A stretch of DNA of 64,000 nt from Melitaea cinxia. Its lineage: Eukaryota; Arthropoda; Insecta; Lepidoptera; Nymphalidae. A program made the position numbers and the translations under genes. The number at the start of each line of letters is the position of its first letter. Position 1 is the first letter of the stretch. Where the stretch lies: positions 4,526,001 to 4,590,000 of the forward strand of contig NC_059403.1 of NCBI RefSeq assembly GCF_905220565.1. The letters are read 5' to 3'. This document shows positions 1-12,354 of the stretch, piece by piece. Under the pieces are notes generated by a model. It did no database searches and had not been told where the DNA came from. It saw nothing but the letters and a program-made list of their open reading frames with translations.

Positions 1-78
1 AATTTCCGTCGTATTACCGGCCTTACATATTTAGTTAAGTGCAGTTGCAACTTAATTGGTTGCTATATGTTTGTGCAG

Positions 79-158
79 GTGACGTCATTACTGTTCGGGT
101 TGTTCCCAGATACCCGACCTCGCGAGGCGTGCCGGAAAACATGAGTAGTCTTACGTAA
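79..158 (+). CDS. possible 3'-terminal exon of an unidentified plus-strand gene
   Basis: An acceptor-like TTTGTGCAG ends at 78. In the phase that leaves two bases before the first full codon, the segment reads DVITVRVVPRYPTSRGVPEN and a few more residues to a TAA at 156-158. An AATAAA follows at 231-236, a sensible distance for a terminal exon. One other frame is also open to a TGA near 141, so the reading is not secure. The rest of the gene would lie left of the window. The product is not recognised and the stretch could be chance. Confidence 0.25.
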
Positions 159-507
159 AACCATTGTGTGTTAAGTTATCTTATGTGTAACGCACTTAAA
201 CCTTACGATTATATTCTTTCGATAACAATCAATAAAGTACCTTTGTAAAAAGGTCGGATAAATAAACATTTCATGTTTATTTATAATCATAATTACGTAC
301 ATAAAAAAAAATATAATTAAGTTTGTGTACTAATAACATTTATTCTAAAATAAAAAGTAGTATTTCTAGTCGCACTACTTGCCCTCTGAATATAAATATT
401 AAAATCTGCTATAAGAATATCGTAAAATAAATGTAAAAAGTTTTAGAACTGCATATAAGGGATATTGCTACAAACACCACAACACAAAAACAACAGCATG
501 GATTTTT

Positions 508-789
508 AACCGACTTGAAATAAAGGAGGAGTTCTCAATTCGACTGTATTTTTTATGTTTGTATTTTACCGACTACCGCATTACAGCGAATGCATATGTA
601 TGCATTATTATGGGTAGCTCAAAAAGTACCTATTCGTTGGATCTCGATAATATATAAATGGGACCTCATAACAAGCACCAGCTTTCAATTCAAAATGAAA
701 GAATCATCAAAATCGGTACACCCCTAAAAAGTAACACACATTAAAACAGTCGAATAGAGAACTATTTCCTTTTTTTTATTAAGTCGGTC
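508..789. mobile_element. MITE with AACCGACTT termini, rearranged copy
   Basis: It starts with AACCGACTTGAAAT at 508 and ends with AAGTCGGTC at 781-789. The first ~60 bases match the left end of the family also seen at 4862, 25414 and 52299 (the AGGAGGAGTTCTCAATTCG motif). From about 575 onward, however, the family's internal sequence runs in the opposite direction (reverse complement of the GTACCGATTTTGATGATT motif). The copy therefore looks like two partial copies in inverted order, or an internally inverted one. No coding capacity. Confidence 0.5.
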
Positions 790-910
790 TACAAAAATGG
801 ATAAAATTTTGTTTCAAATAACTTCAATGGATTATCGACTATAACCTTAGAAATCCCTCAATATCTTAGACTTACAAAGTACTACAGGATTCCATTGTAA
901 TTATAAGATA

Positions 911-1027
911 CTAGTTTCTGCCCGCGACTTCGTACGCGTGGAATAGTTACTTGAAAAACCCCCGATTTTGAAACATTCTTCATTGGTGCTCTTTTTCTTG
1001 ATCTTAGCGTGATGATTTCTATTAACA
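911..1027 (-). mobile_element. Helitron-like 3' fragment
   Basis: On the minus strand it ends in a short hairpin around ACGAAGT followed by CTAG (911-914), the expected 3' terminus of a Helitron. The body matches the family that is complete at 55041-55360 (shared GAAACATTCTTCATTGGTGC). The 5' part is cut off at 1028 where the next Helitron begins. Confidence 0.5.
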
Positions 1028-1233
1028 ACTAGCTGACCCGGCGAACTTCGTATCGCCTAACACAAACTTTATCGTATGGTATTAAAGTTCAAATTGACTT
1101 TTAAGTATTATCACAAATCTTTTGTATGGGAGTATAGAAACGTGTTGTTTTTAGACTTTTTCAGGAAATTTAATTTTTTTAGAATTTTTCTCTCCGTAAG
1201 AACCATCCTCGTACTTCAAGGAATATTTTAAAA

Positions 1234-1982
1234 AAAATAGGTAAAAAAACTTTTTAAGTTAAACGGTTTTATGTTAAACATACATTGCAATGTTTAAGAT
1301 AAATGTACTAAAAACCAAAAAATAATAAAATAGATACAGTCGTGGGAATTATAAACATATGCATAGACTAGACTAAAATAATTGTTGAAATAATAATTGA
1401 GTTGATTAAAATGTTTGTTTTGTAATGTTACACTATAATTAGGCAGTTGTTCAACCGACAACGATGGACGTGTGATAAGTAGGGCTAGAATGTGGAAACA
1501 AGCTAGCAAGCTCGATTATAAGCGAGTTTTAGGGTTTCATAGTGGTGAGCGAGTAGTACTTTTATCATATGTTTTGTCGATTAAAGACAAACTACGAGCA
1601 GTGAAACGATTCCTCGCCTGCCAGCAGCGTGAATGTCCAACGATAAACTAGTTGAAACATCTCTTTTATTTACATGGAGTGTATAACTATTGGAATTTCC
1701 ATGAGCAAGAAAATAGTAAGTAATTTCCTCACCGTCTGCGGGCCAACTGCCTATTTTAACGACGAATTAAACGATTCTTCTATCGCACATTAAGTCGATA
1801 ATTTGTAGACAATTGACGTGCCCCACGGTTTTATTTTAGTCTAGTCTATGCATATGTTTATAATTCCCACGACTGTATCTATTTTATTATTTTTTGGTTT
1901 TTAGTACATTTATCTTAAACATTGCAATGTATGTTTAACATAAAACCGTTTAACTTAAAAAGTTTTTTTACCTATTTTTATT
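1234..1982. mobile_element. foldback MITE with ~147-bp terminal inverted repeats
   Basis: The left arm (about 1236-1380) and right arm (1834-1980) are nearly perfect reverse complements, both containing ACATACATTGCAATGTTTAA and GACTGTATCTATTTTATT or its complement. The ~450-bp core has no long ORF. The same element sits in the same place in the inverted copy at 42102-42852, so it was part of the satellite-bearing block before that block was copied. Confidence 0.7.
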
Positions 1983-2042
1983 TTCTAGTTTTTAGTTTTT
2001 ATTTCGCATTCTGTTTAATTCATTTAGTGCTTCATTATTGCA

Positions 2043-2640
2043 AGGCCCATCTTAAATATTGAGGTTGTATAGTGCATTGTATTCTTCTTGTCAAGCCCTT
2101 TTATTTGATACCCATATTGGTGGGATTGATAAAAAATTGTTATCAGACATTTGGTAGCGGCGGCCAGCTTAGATTTCAATTTTGCATAGTAAATTGTATT
2201 CTACTTGTTGAGACCTTTCATTTGATACCCATGTTGATGGGATTGATAAAACCTAAGTTATCCGCCATTTTGTAGAGGCCGCCATCTTGGATTTTAATTT
2301 TATATAGTACATTGATTAAACTGGTTGAGCACTTTCATTTGATACCCATATTGATGGGATCGATAAAACCTACGTTATCCGCCATTTTGTAGCGGCCGCC
2401 ATCTTGTATTTCAATTTTTTATAGTATATTGTATTCTGCTTGTTGAGCCCTTTCATTTGATACCAATATTGATGGGATTGATAAAACCTACGTTATCCGC
2501 CATTTTGTAGCGGCCGCCATCTTGGATTTCAATTTTTTATAGTATATTGTATTCTGCTTGTTGAGCCCTTTCATTTGATACCCATATTGATGGGATTAAT
2601 AAAACATAAATTATGCGCCATTTTGTAGCGGCGGCCATCT
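2043..2640. repeat. ~118-bp satellite, five units
   Basis: Each unit carries TTTGATACCCATATTGATGG, a GCCATTTTGTAG box and a GCGGCCGCCATCTTG box. Units differ by a few percent. On the other strand the last box reads CAAGATGGCGGC, the classic YY1-type motif. Two overlapping short ORFs come only from this repeat. Confidence 0.8.
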
Positions 2641-2892
2641 TGAATTTATAATGATAATGAATAAACATAATTGTATTGTCACCAAAATCCAAAGTGTATA
2701 CAAAATTTCAGATTAATCGGTTGACAGGAAGAGGGTGAAATTTGAATTACTAAATTTGACCCAAGAATAAAAAATAAAACAAACGGGGTGAGCTAAATAA
2801 AACCGTTTAAAAAAGAATTAGCGAAATCGGTCCAACCGTTCTCGAGTTTTGCGCTTAGCAACACATTCAGCGACCCATTTTTATATTATAGA

Positions 2893-4072
2893 ATATGTAT
2901 CTAAAACTTTATTAAATGAGGTGAAAAAAGTCCTATTGGCTACATCCATCTACTTTCTGCTGTTAAAGTTTAATCGCAACTTATTTATAAGATAACCTTT
3001 ATCTACAACTAAGTAGTGAAACAGGTCCTGTTTGATTTTGTATAAAGTCTGCACCTGGATTGTAACATAAATAAGATGTCACATCAATGAGAAAAATCAT
3101 ACCGTTACAGGCACCAAATTTTTCATTAGAATATTAATATTATATTATTACCTTTTTTATAAAGAATCGCTTCACACTCAAAGACCCCCTTCCCCGCCTC
3201 TAGTAATAGCTCCTGTGTCGGGAAACAAATACAATACACAAGCACAAATACCCAGACCACGGCAAACATCTGTACAGTCACCAGAAATGTATCCCGTGTG
3301 CAGGGATTGAACTCGTAACCACCAACGCAACGGCTTGTCTTAACAGGACTGAGATCGTTGCGCTAACTCGTCGTCAATACAGGTTATTAAATATGAAAAA
3401 ATATAGTCATATAAAATAAATTAAAAAGAATTTAGTTGAATGATGCCAAAGAAATTGTTAACATAAAAAATTTAGTTAAAAAAGTAAAATTATTGGATGT
3501 GGTAGAATTTGTACTTTTTAAACGTTGATTTAACCTTATCATAATAAAGTTAACCTGATAGCAGAGTATTATTTTATGGTTTTACTAAAATAGATACAAA
3601 AAGGTAGTTAAAATTGGTCTCGACTTGAAGAAAGGGTTCAATGCAATATTCTGCACATACAGAAAAAAAATACACATACATGTAAAATGATGTATAAATA
3701 AATCATTACAATATTATTTTAAGTAATTTGACATCAAAATTTTTAACATTGATATTATGTATTTTTGGCTCTGATTACATAAACTGTAACGTTAGTCATT
3801 AGCGTGGCCACGAATCTTACAATGAGTCCATTTAGCATCGGTCCAGTACAAATTTCCCAATAAAACAGATAGGTTTTCAAGCCTTATATAACAATATCGT
3901 AAATTTGCGAACGAAGAATAAGTTATTTGCATCCTGAATATGTATTTGTACTTATTAGCGTATCGATGAAATTGTCAATATTAAAAAAACATTATTCCGA
4001 ACCTAGTCTAAAAGTTCGGCATTTTTTGTATATTTCGATTCGTAAACAAAAAAAATCACATTAATTGATAAA
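2893..4072. other. AT-rich stretch with a SINE remnant
   Basis: No exon was found. At 3185-3385 a minus-strand degraded tRNA-headed SINE is visible: an ATTGAACTCG-type B-box complement plus GACCACGGCAAAC, shared with the 20.2-kb SINE family. The remainder is AT-rich without recognisable features. Confidence 0.4.
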
Positions 4073-4326
4073 TCGACACCAACAATTTATACTACGCCAA
4101 TTCGACTTTTCCATAAGTTTGTTTTTTTAATGCGTACTTGATAAAATGTGTTTTTAAATGTAATAAAAAAATTGTGAAATTGCAATGAATAAATTAACTA
4201 TTAAAGATACCAAATTTCAAAAAGGTTTCTTAATTAATATAAAAGGTATCACGTTTTTCCCTTTTATAAGCCTTTATTGTAAAGTTCACTTTTAAGAGTT
4301 AGCTTAGTATAAATTGCTGGTGTCGA
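4073..4326. mobile_element. 254-bp MITE with 28-bp terminal inverted repeats
   Basis: The left end TCGACACCAACAATTTATAC and the complement of the right end TCGACACCAGCAATTTATAC agree at 25 of 28 positions. No coding capacity. The target duplication is not clear (AA or TA). Confidence 0.55.
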
Positions 4327-4861
4327 AATATAATTTATTTATGTAGTGGTGGGCACTAATTGTTCTGTCTTACGAACTTTTCAGATAACTTTGATATCGC
4401 GATGTAGGATACGTCAGTTTTCTCTAGTTTGTTTGTTGCGAGATAGATGACGCCACAGAACTGTCTAACGCGTGAAGTATTGTATAGAAATTGTCCTTAA
4501 GTCTTATAAAAGTTTTTATACATTTCACGAAATGTAAGAAGATTAAACAAAGTATTAGAAAACTTAAATAAAAGATGAAATCGATAAATTGTTTATCAAA
4601 TTATGGCGTGACCAAGGGAGATAAGCATCGTTTTATATAATATAGATTACAATTAAATCCTGTGGTGAACACAACGAACGCAAACAACACAAACACAAAC
4701 GCCTAAAACTGTATACCTACGAGTATAAAACCCTATACAAATATTTGCTATGAGACACATCTACGACCACTGGGGCAACTTCCAAAACGTGACTATTGCA
4801 TCAACCATAACCACGTTAATCAAAAATCTCTTTATTCAATTAGGCTTCAAAAGCACTATTT

Positions 4862-5296
4862 AACCGACTTCCAAAAAAGAAGGAGGTTCTCAATTCGATT
4901 GAATTTTTTCTAATTTATGTTACCTCAGAACTTTTTACTGCAGGGCAGACCGATTTCACCCGACATGTGGTCCCATTACTCCCATTTGAGTTCAATTGAG
5001 ATCCGACAAGTACTTTTCGAGTTATATCTAATAATAATCCGTATTTTTTGACAATTTTTTCGACCTGTTGTATTATATATACCGCATAACTTTTTACTGG
5101 GTATACCGATTTTGATGACTTTTACTTTAATCGAAAGCTAACGCTTGTCACGTTACGTGTAATAATAATCTTTAATAGTAATCTTAATAAGAGTAATTTT
5201 TGATAACGCGTATTTACTTAGCTGTTTTTTCGTCTACTTACGTTCTTGTATCGTATTGTTATGTTATTGTGATATCGATGTAATTGAAGTTGGTTT
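4862..5296 (+). mobile_element. MITE with AACCGACTTC termini
   Basis: Begins AACCGACTTCCAAAAAAG, then GGAGGTTCTCAATTCG, and ends near GAAGTTGGTT (5285-5294), giving ~10-bp terminal inverted repeats. It shares internal motifs (CTTTTTACTG, GATAACGCGTATTTACT) with the copies at 25414 and 52299. Confidence 0.6.
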
Positions 5297-6050
5297 TTTT
5301 CGTTTGACACAATTATGAATCGTCGCTTTACAATAACGAGTATATTGATCAAGTATACTGATACAAGAATAATACAAGTATATTCATTGTTAGTTTAAAA
5401 TATATAACTAAAGGGTTATTTTCTTTCGTGGCTTAAAATTATCTTACATTTTGAAAAGTTTTTACGTCATAAGGGGTATGTAATTTTGCACAACAATTTA
5501 TTGTTATTGACAATCCTAAGGCTTATATTTTTGAAGCACAAGTAGCTTTTAAAAAAAAATCACTCTGTAAATAACATTTACATGATTCACTTCGATATAT
5601 GTACGTTCGATGTAATCTAGATTGAGGCTAGTATTAATATGAATAATGAGTGTGGGATGGCGCGCAAAAATTTTATGTAACAGGAATATATACATAAACA
5701 CATACATACAAATAAACATACACACATACATATACTACGTTCGTATATTTAAAAAAATGTTCTTTAATGTCTAATAACATCGAGTAGATTAGTATAATTT
5801 TAATCCTTATATAACCCCGTTTGAAATTAGTTTAAATACTACGGTTCTAAGGGCATTTTTTTTCAAAGATTATAAACAATTGTATAAATACTCTTTATTT
5901 AGAAGTTTTCATTTCTTAGTTATTAAATTACATTTTTAAACATTATTTTTGTGTATCGCAACATACTAAAGAGGTTATAAAGCTGTAAGTTAACTTGTTA
6001 CTTACAAATATAACGGTTGTTTCGGTATTGAAGTTTTCGCTATTTACTTC
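5297..6050. other. AT-rich DNA, no feature seen
   Basis: No exon, tRNA or repeat could be supported. If the chitinase-like exon at 6088-6327 is real, this is the start of its first intron. Confidence 0.4.
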
Positions 6051-6087
6051 ATTAGAAATCGTTAATCGTAAAAGAAAAGCGACTCAC

Positions 6088-6327
6088 CTCATCCGCTTCG
6101 CTCACACGCAGTAAAATCTTGAGTCTAGGGTTGTCTTTCCTATAGTCCTTCAGCAGAGCGTTAAGTTTTTCTCCTCTCGCGTCGCCCGCGTAAACGAGAT
6201 GCGTGCACTCGGTAAAATCGGATGCGCGCGCGCCTTCAACGTAACAAACAAGGCGGGCGGCACCGGCGCCTGCACCGTCTACCGAATACACCGCGGCCGA
6301 AGCCACGCAAAGGAACCAAAACCACAT
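6088..6327 (-). CDS. first coding exon of a chitinase-like (GH18) secreted protein
   Basis: The ATG at 6327 opens an 80-codon exon that ends in phase 0 at GAG (6088), followed on the minus strand by a strong donor GTGAGT. Residues ~1-20 (MWFWFLCVASAAVYSVDG) look like a signal peptide. The next part reads RLVCYVEG, then CTHLVYAGDA, then NPRLKILLRVSEADE. This is the order of the first GH18 strands: the (V/L)CY strand, the CTH(L/I)(I/V)YAF strand, and the 'NP.LK.LL.VGG' strand. Chitinase and imaginal-disc-growth-factor proteins share this start. The usual F after YA and the GG after LL.V are absent, so it could be a non-catalytic chitinase-like protein. The catalytic DxxDxDxE exon is not found to the left and must lie beyond a long intron or outside the window. 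Codons are GC-rich compared with the surroundings, which supports real coding. Confidence 0.55.
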
Positions 6328-6390
6328 GATTTAAAAAAAAATCAATCTGTCATCTCCGTTCGAATTCGAAAAAGCGCGTTGGTCGGCTGA

Positions 6391-7081
6391 TCACCGCAGT
6401 ACGAGTGGCGAAGTCGCCGAGACCGGCCGCAAACATAGGCGCCCCCGCCCTGACGGTGGTGGTCGCTGCAAGGCCATGCGCTCACCGTGCCTCGTAACTA
6501 GAGCTTGGGGCACTGTCAAGAATGCTTTTACATGTCACTCCAGTTACGATAGTGACATGTTGTAACTACGTGTGTGAAATGTAATAAAAAAATTCGCTAA
6601 ATATTTATTCAATTAAAATATTATAATTGGAAAACTTTCAGTTTATGTAATTTGAGAATACTTTTCATTATTAAATATCATATTTAAAAAAATGATTAAT
6701 AATAAATATTTTTAAATAGCTATTAACGGTAAATCACGCTTGAAAGACTAAGGCTCATATACCCGGATGAACATTGATCAGTATCGGTTCAACGCACAGA
6801 CAGTGTCGTAACAACCATAACATATAAATAATAAATTAGTGTTTTATTTTATGTAATTAGGACATTTCACACTCGAGAAAAAACATTATAATACTAATCT
6901 CTAATAAATAAAATATATATCCGAATAAACACATTTTAAATTTAAATACCTAATTGGGATGTCTTTCAAACTCCAATTTTTTATATTAAAGAATTTTTAT
7001 CCGCGATATCAGTAGCAGTGTATATCAAGAATAATATTATTAACAACAGTAATCACAATCCAAAATTTTCCACGGTCAAGT
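6391..7081. other. GC-rich upstream segment then AT-rich DNA
   Basis: 6391-6500 is GC-rich and lies directly upstream of the chitinase-like exon, so it may be promoter or 5' UTR. No TATA box is evident. From 6500 on the DNA is AT-rich and nothing further is recognised. Confidence 0.35.
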
Positions 7082-7445
7082 GTATGCTACATGTTCGTCG
7101 GGGGTGCGTAGGAGGCGCTACTTAATGCGCCTCCAGTAACACCCCTGTGCCCGTGTCGGGCCGGGATGCGAACCCGGTCCTGCTAGACACGGCGTCGTCG
7201 GGATTATTCAGAGGTGAGCCGGACAGTCACCATGGAGGAGAAGTCTAGCCTTTTCGCCGAGGGCGGCCTGTCGCTGGAAGGAATCCTATTGCCTGCAGAT
7301 CCGGGACAATCCAATTAAAGCGGCTTAAGGCCAGGGATTTTGGTCGGTATTGCACCCCCAAGTGCTGAAGCCGACATATGGTCTAGGAATGCTTACCCGG
7401 GCATCCTGGATATCACCCGTAAATGGGTTCCCCTGCGATACGAAA
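7082..7445 (-). repeat. GC-rich dispersed-type repeat with a tRNA-like B box
   Basis: On the minus strand CCGGGTTCGCATCCCGG (7156-7172 region) forms a T-arm-like hairpin carrying a good Pol III B box. The block is sharply bounded and much GC-richer than its flanks. This suggests a tRNA-related SINE or a fragment of a larger retroelement; the family is not recognised. Confidence 0.4.
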
Positions 7446-9980
7446 AAAATGGGCCCTAAATATTTATTAAAGTAAATATTTAGGCCCAACTATCAAAGGT
7501 ATTCAGCATAGATTTATCCAAACCCTATTTTTTTAATTGAATTTGTTTTCTGATAATTATATTTGTCATAAGCTGAAGAAAAACAGAATTTCTATTTCCT
7601 GAAAAATCATAGTCGTATTTTTGAATCAAGTTTTCATATATAAGTTTTAGAGTTAAATTTCGGTAGATTTAATAGGCTGGCGGCCCTGGGCATGGGCCCC
7701 GTGTGTCGTTATGATAGAGGTGGAATTTTGTTCATTTAATAGTAAACGGCTATAAAAGCTAAAACGCCTGAAAAGCCATGAGTATTACAAACGCGTTGCG
7801 TTGCGTAAGGTCTCGTCTTAAATCGTACTCATAATATGCATACAATATCTTATCATACTCGTAATCTTACAGACTATTCTTATTTGGCTTGATCTTCTAT
7901 AATGTTGAGGTTATATGAAAAACGTCGAGCTATACTTAATTTGCACGCTTGAACGCTGCTATAAAATGGCTCGTTCTTGTTAGCTCTCCTCATTCTTATC
8001 ATAACCCTATGTCTAACTTTTGGAATCCCTCCAGCCTAATGAATGCCTACTAGAGGAACGCCTCTCCACCTTAGCTGCATAAAACAAAAAGGTTTTACCA
8101 AATCAGACCGATTTCAGGAATCGTACATTGAAAATAATATAATCTAGTCTTAAGTTCTTCAATTTAATGAGGTTCTCAAAGCGGCTGTACTTTTGAAGTG
8201 AAAATATAATTACTGGGTTTCTTTACTTGTACATACGTTGCATCGTATTAAACTACTCCACAACTATGAGGCCCCAAGCTATAATAAATGTAATTTAAAT
8301 AAGTGTCGTTGCTCTCCTTGAGTCAGTAATAATATCAATTACGATAAAATAGGCAAAATTTTAATATTATGTTTTATGTATTAATAGTTCAAGTGATACC
8401 AATCAAATAAACAATTGAAATAATTGTTAAAATATAATATAGAGCATATTATTATATGCTCTAATTAAACCTAATTCCGTCGGCATTAATGGGGACTATC
8501 ATCACTACTACACCGACGTCGCCGTTAGCACTAACTAAGCCATAAATATGAATGAATATCTTTAACATACACAGTTGTCTGTTCCTGGGCAACTTAATGT
8601 CTAATACAGCTATATATGTACGTATACCATAACCCACAACACATCTCGGAGCAAAAAACAGGATCACTGTACACTGCATCCAACGGACTAGTACGGACAC
8701 ATAACATACATAATACACGTTACATACGATAATTACACCAAGTTTCTGTATCATTCACCCTCACAAAATATCGCGATAACAATCGGGTAGAATTGATATC
8801 CCTAGATAAGATCCAGAGAGCTTATCCTAAATTTACTATGTGAAATAAGACCTAATACTTTAACTAGACGCCCGATTTGTTTTTAACCGTTTTAATACTT
8901 CGCAAATTTGATGATCCACATCATAGTCTCTATAAAACAATAAGGCGATTCAACTGTTCAATAAAATCACTTGAATTGCTGGTATAACTTTTGAATGAGC
9001 AGCAATAGATGTTGTAGCTTATATGTATGCACCTTGAATTGCTTTGGCCCGCAAAGCGGGATAGTTACCGTACATCGGGACTGATAAGCAAAGTCCTTTC
9101 AATACAAAAGAAAGACTAGAGCCTAATACACCAGACTGCTTAACAACGGGTTGATGGATTATTAATATTATGAATAATCCATATAGCCATTAATATCTTT
9201 AATAGGCCGTTTAGTCTAAGTTGTAAATTTTGCTTATTGTTTTTTATAATAGAATGTATGTATATTTTACGTAGTAATCTTTTACGTAGTAATTGATAAA
9301 AATGTAGTTCGAAATAATTTTTTGCAGCAGTTCGATGATAAAGTAAAGACTTTTATAAATAACATGAAGAGGTAACTAAAAATGAGTAGGAAAATATAGT
9401 CATTATATTTATTTTTGTTTTTCGATCCTGTGACTGCTTTTGTTTTTTGAAGTTATACTTCCTTTGGTGCGTTAGGGAAAAATGATTACTGTAAATTTTT
9501 AGGATGCGCGCAGCTCTATATTGTCAAAACAGCTCATATGATTTCACCAATGTCATCAGTCGTTTCTTGATTGTATCGGAAAATGGGTGTTTTCAATAAA
9601 TACAACCTGTAATATTAGCTTGACATGACATGTTACAAACAACGATTATATCACAAAAACTGTTCCGGTTGTATTCTGATCCCATCTAAATCTTGATTGT
9701 CCCTGACATTAACTTGACAGGTAAACAATGGCATCGAATTACAATATTGTTGCTTATTGGAAACCAGAGGACTTGGTGTTTCGTTATATTTTATTTTAAA
9801 TAATAATTGAGGACAAAAAATGTTTGTCTTATTTTTCTGTTAGAAAAACTTGTATTAGAATACTTACATAATATACAAACAAAAGAATAGAAGTTGGTGG
9901 AACAAATGGTGTATGCAGGTACAGTAAGTATCACGACTTCTGGTTAGTTAAGCAACTATCTCAGACCATTTCAGTAATCT
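7446..9980. other. gene-free AT-rich DNA
   Basis: No exon with coding character, tRNA or assignable element was found in 2.5 kb. The ~290-bp open frame at 8461-8754 has no domain, no splice context and no codon bias. Confidence 0.35.
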
Positions 9981-9984
9981 ATAA

Positions 9985-10170
9985 TATAAAAATGAATCGC
10001 AAAATATATTAGTAAGCGCATAACTCAACAACGCCTGGACCAATTTTAACATTTCTTTTTTTTTAAATATTCTTTGAAGTCCAAGGATGGCTTTTACGGC
10101 GAGAAAAATTCGAATAATTTCCGGAAAAACCCCAAAAACAGCCCTTTTCTTTGTTCCATAGAAACGTTTT
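9985..10170 (+). mobile_element. Helitron-like 5' fragment
   Basis: Carries ATAAAAATGAATCGC and TAAGCGCATAACTC followed by GGACCAATTTTAAC, the 5' signature also seen at 10887 and 37690. No 3' hairpin end was located. Confidence 0.45.
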
Positions 10171-10856
10171 CTAACTAAAATGTAGAGTCAATTTGAACTT
10201 TATTGCTATTCTATAAAGTTCATGTTAAATTACAAGCACTCACTGTTGTCTAAGTAATACAGGTGTGTTCCTAACGTCAAAGAGTTAATTTGCACTTTAT
10301 TATCACTGCATAAAGTTCAAGTTCAATCATATCTATCAAAAAAAAAAATCTTCTGTTTTAGTTTCGGCATGCGACATTAAATGCATTAGTTTTCAAATCA
10401 TTACATTTGTCAAACAAATCGCGTTAAAAAAGGGTTTCATTATCTTTAATTATCACAGGCCAAATCAGCGCGATCGGGCACGACGCGTCGCGCGTTCTGT
10501 GACGTAGACTTTTAAATACAATCGTATATATAATAATAATACGTCGGTTAATAACCCGTCTATCTCTATGTTATGTCATTGAGGCACACAATTTTAAATA
10601 TTTGTCACCTTTAGGTTCCCACTGTCCCTTTAGATTATTTTTCAATCAGGTTTGAACCCTAAGTTCGCCTCTTAGTTTGAAGCCGTCTAGCAGACATCCC
10701 AGTCGGGGTTTTTAAGTGGGTATTATAGATATTTTGGTCACCCGAGCTGAACCTCACACACCACCCTATCATCAGGGTGACGGTTCTGTTCAGGAGATTT
10801 TTTGCGCCGACTATAAAATAGGTAGGAACAAAAAACTGCCACATTCCAAATCTTTT

Positions 10857-11076
10857 TGACAGAACGAAGTCTGTTGGGTCCGCTTGTCTATATAAATAAA
10901 AATGAATGTCACTAAGCGCATAACTCGAGAATGGTTCGACCAATTCGGCTAATTTTTTTTTTTTTTTTTTTTTGTATGTTCCTTAATGCCCACGGAAGGT
11001 TTTACAAAAAAAAATTAGCAAAAAATTGATTTTTCCTATTAACTTTTGACAGAACGAAATCTGTCCGGGCAGCTAG
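10857..11076 (+). mobile_element. 190-bp mini-Helitron joined to the 3' end of another
   Basis: 10887-11076 starts TCTATATAAATAAAAATG and ends with a GACAG/CTGTC hairpin then CGGGCAGCTAG, followed by host T. Directly upstream, 10857-10886 repeats the 3' hairpin sequence (GACAGAACGAAGTCTG) with a decayed end, so one Helitron's 3' end abuts the next one's 5' end. Confidence 0.6.
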
Positions 11077-11079
11077 TTA

Positions 11080-12275
11080 AGTAACTTTTTGTCTAAATTA
11101 AACTGAATTGTAATGTTAATGTCTAAGTTAAACCTAGTTAGTAGATTAAGTAGTAAAATTACTATATTTTTATGTCAAGTTAGGTATTTTCAGTTTTTAT
11201 TATATTTACTAATATATAACAAACCTCGAAAATATAATCCTATCTATATATATGTAACCACTTGTATTTATATTTACCGTGTATATAAATGTAATAATGC
11301 AATAAACAGAGAAAACCTTAACTGTTTGTGTGTACTTTTCAATCATCATTATTTTATTATTCTAGTTCTTAGTCATTGCAAGATACGAAGTTCATAAAAT
11401 AAGAGTTTTCTTGTAATAATGAATATTCCGCAATGTCATCGTGACAATGTAATAAACAAAGAATGATATATAAAAATTAATTGTGTGGTTTTATGGAATA
11501 ACGGTGCAAGTGATTTTTTTTTTTCGGTTTGTAGACATTTAAATACCGCGGAACACTTGCACGAATAGGCGAGAATATAAATTTTATACTGTGAGCTGAC
11601 GCGAGCTATGGTCGCCGCCCTTAACTGCTTTGCAATGCGCCTGTCACCTTATCCCTACATCGCAGCTATCTGTAATGCGACATGCGATAGATGAATGAAA
11701 ATTTTTCGGGCGATAGAAAAAAAGTTTCACTTTAATATAATAGTAGTCAGGTAAAATTACGCAATAGTATCGTTTAATTATGTTCACTACCGAAGCTTAT
11801 ATTATTAGTTAATTAGCTTTAACTAAATTACAAAAAACAAACGAAATTAGTTTCATTAAAGACTTGTACAGATAGAAGAAGAAAGAGAATACAACGAAAA
11901 TGTAAGAAAAAATAAAGTCCGGGCGATCTGAGGTCGGGAAGTGGTAGGGAGTGATGGGAGAGGGTAAAAAATGGTTTATCTCGATTTCTTGCTAAACGTT
12001 ATTATTATTTATTCTAAATCGAAATGTCATGTTTAAACAAGTGTACAAGTTTTTATTCCATAGAGCTCGTATAAAAGAAATAAAGTAATAATAACGTCAG
12101 CAATTTACGTCAGAGCAATATCTTCAGATACCTAATCGTATCACGACACTTTGTTTACATATTACTATGAATTACATTTTTTTCTAAGCAATATTGATTG
12201 CCAAAGCCCTTAAATCTGATTTTAAAAAAAGTATTTATTGCCAATTATTTGTAACAAGGTTGACCTGCTTTTTAA

Positions 12276-12278
<3 letters not shown>
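11080..12278. other. AT-rich DNA without recognisable genes
   Basis: No exon or RNA gene is supported. The open frame at 11113-11397 is low-complexity AT-rich sequence. Confidence 0.35.

Positions 12279-12352
<74 letters not shown>
12279..12352. repeat. (TA)n microsatellite
   Basis: About 36 uninterrupted TA units, joined to the 3' end of the minus-strand SINE that follows. It may have grown from that SINE's tail. Confidence 0.95.

Positions 12353-12354
<2 letters not shown>

Larger units (their letters stand above)
1029..2892 (-). mobile_element. Helitron-like non-autonomous element with central satellite and a foldback insertion
   Basis: On the minus strand it starts with TCTATAATATAAAAATG at 2892. 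It ends with a hairpin (GGCGA, TCGCC around TACGAAGT) and CAGCTAG, terminating at 1029 with a host T next to it. Inside lie five ~118-bp tandem units (2043-2640) and a foldback MITE (1234-1982). There is no Rep/helicase ORF, so it must be mobilised in trans. A central tandem array between Helitron ends recalls the DINE-1/HINE type described in insects. The 5' flank is T rather than the usual A, so the exact start could shift by a base or two. Confidence 0.6.

Noticed and set aside
2072..2275. 67-codon frame, also at 41798-42001
   Set aside because: Lies entirely in the 118-bp satellite; it occurs in both copies only because the repeat does.
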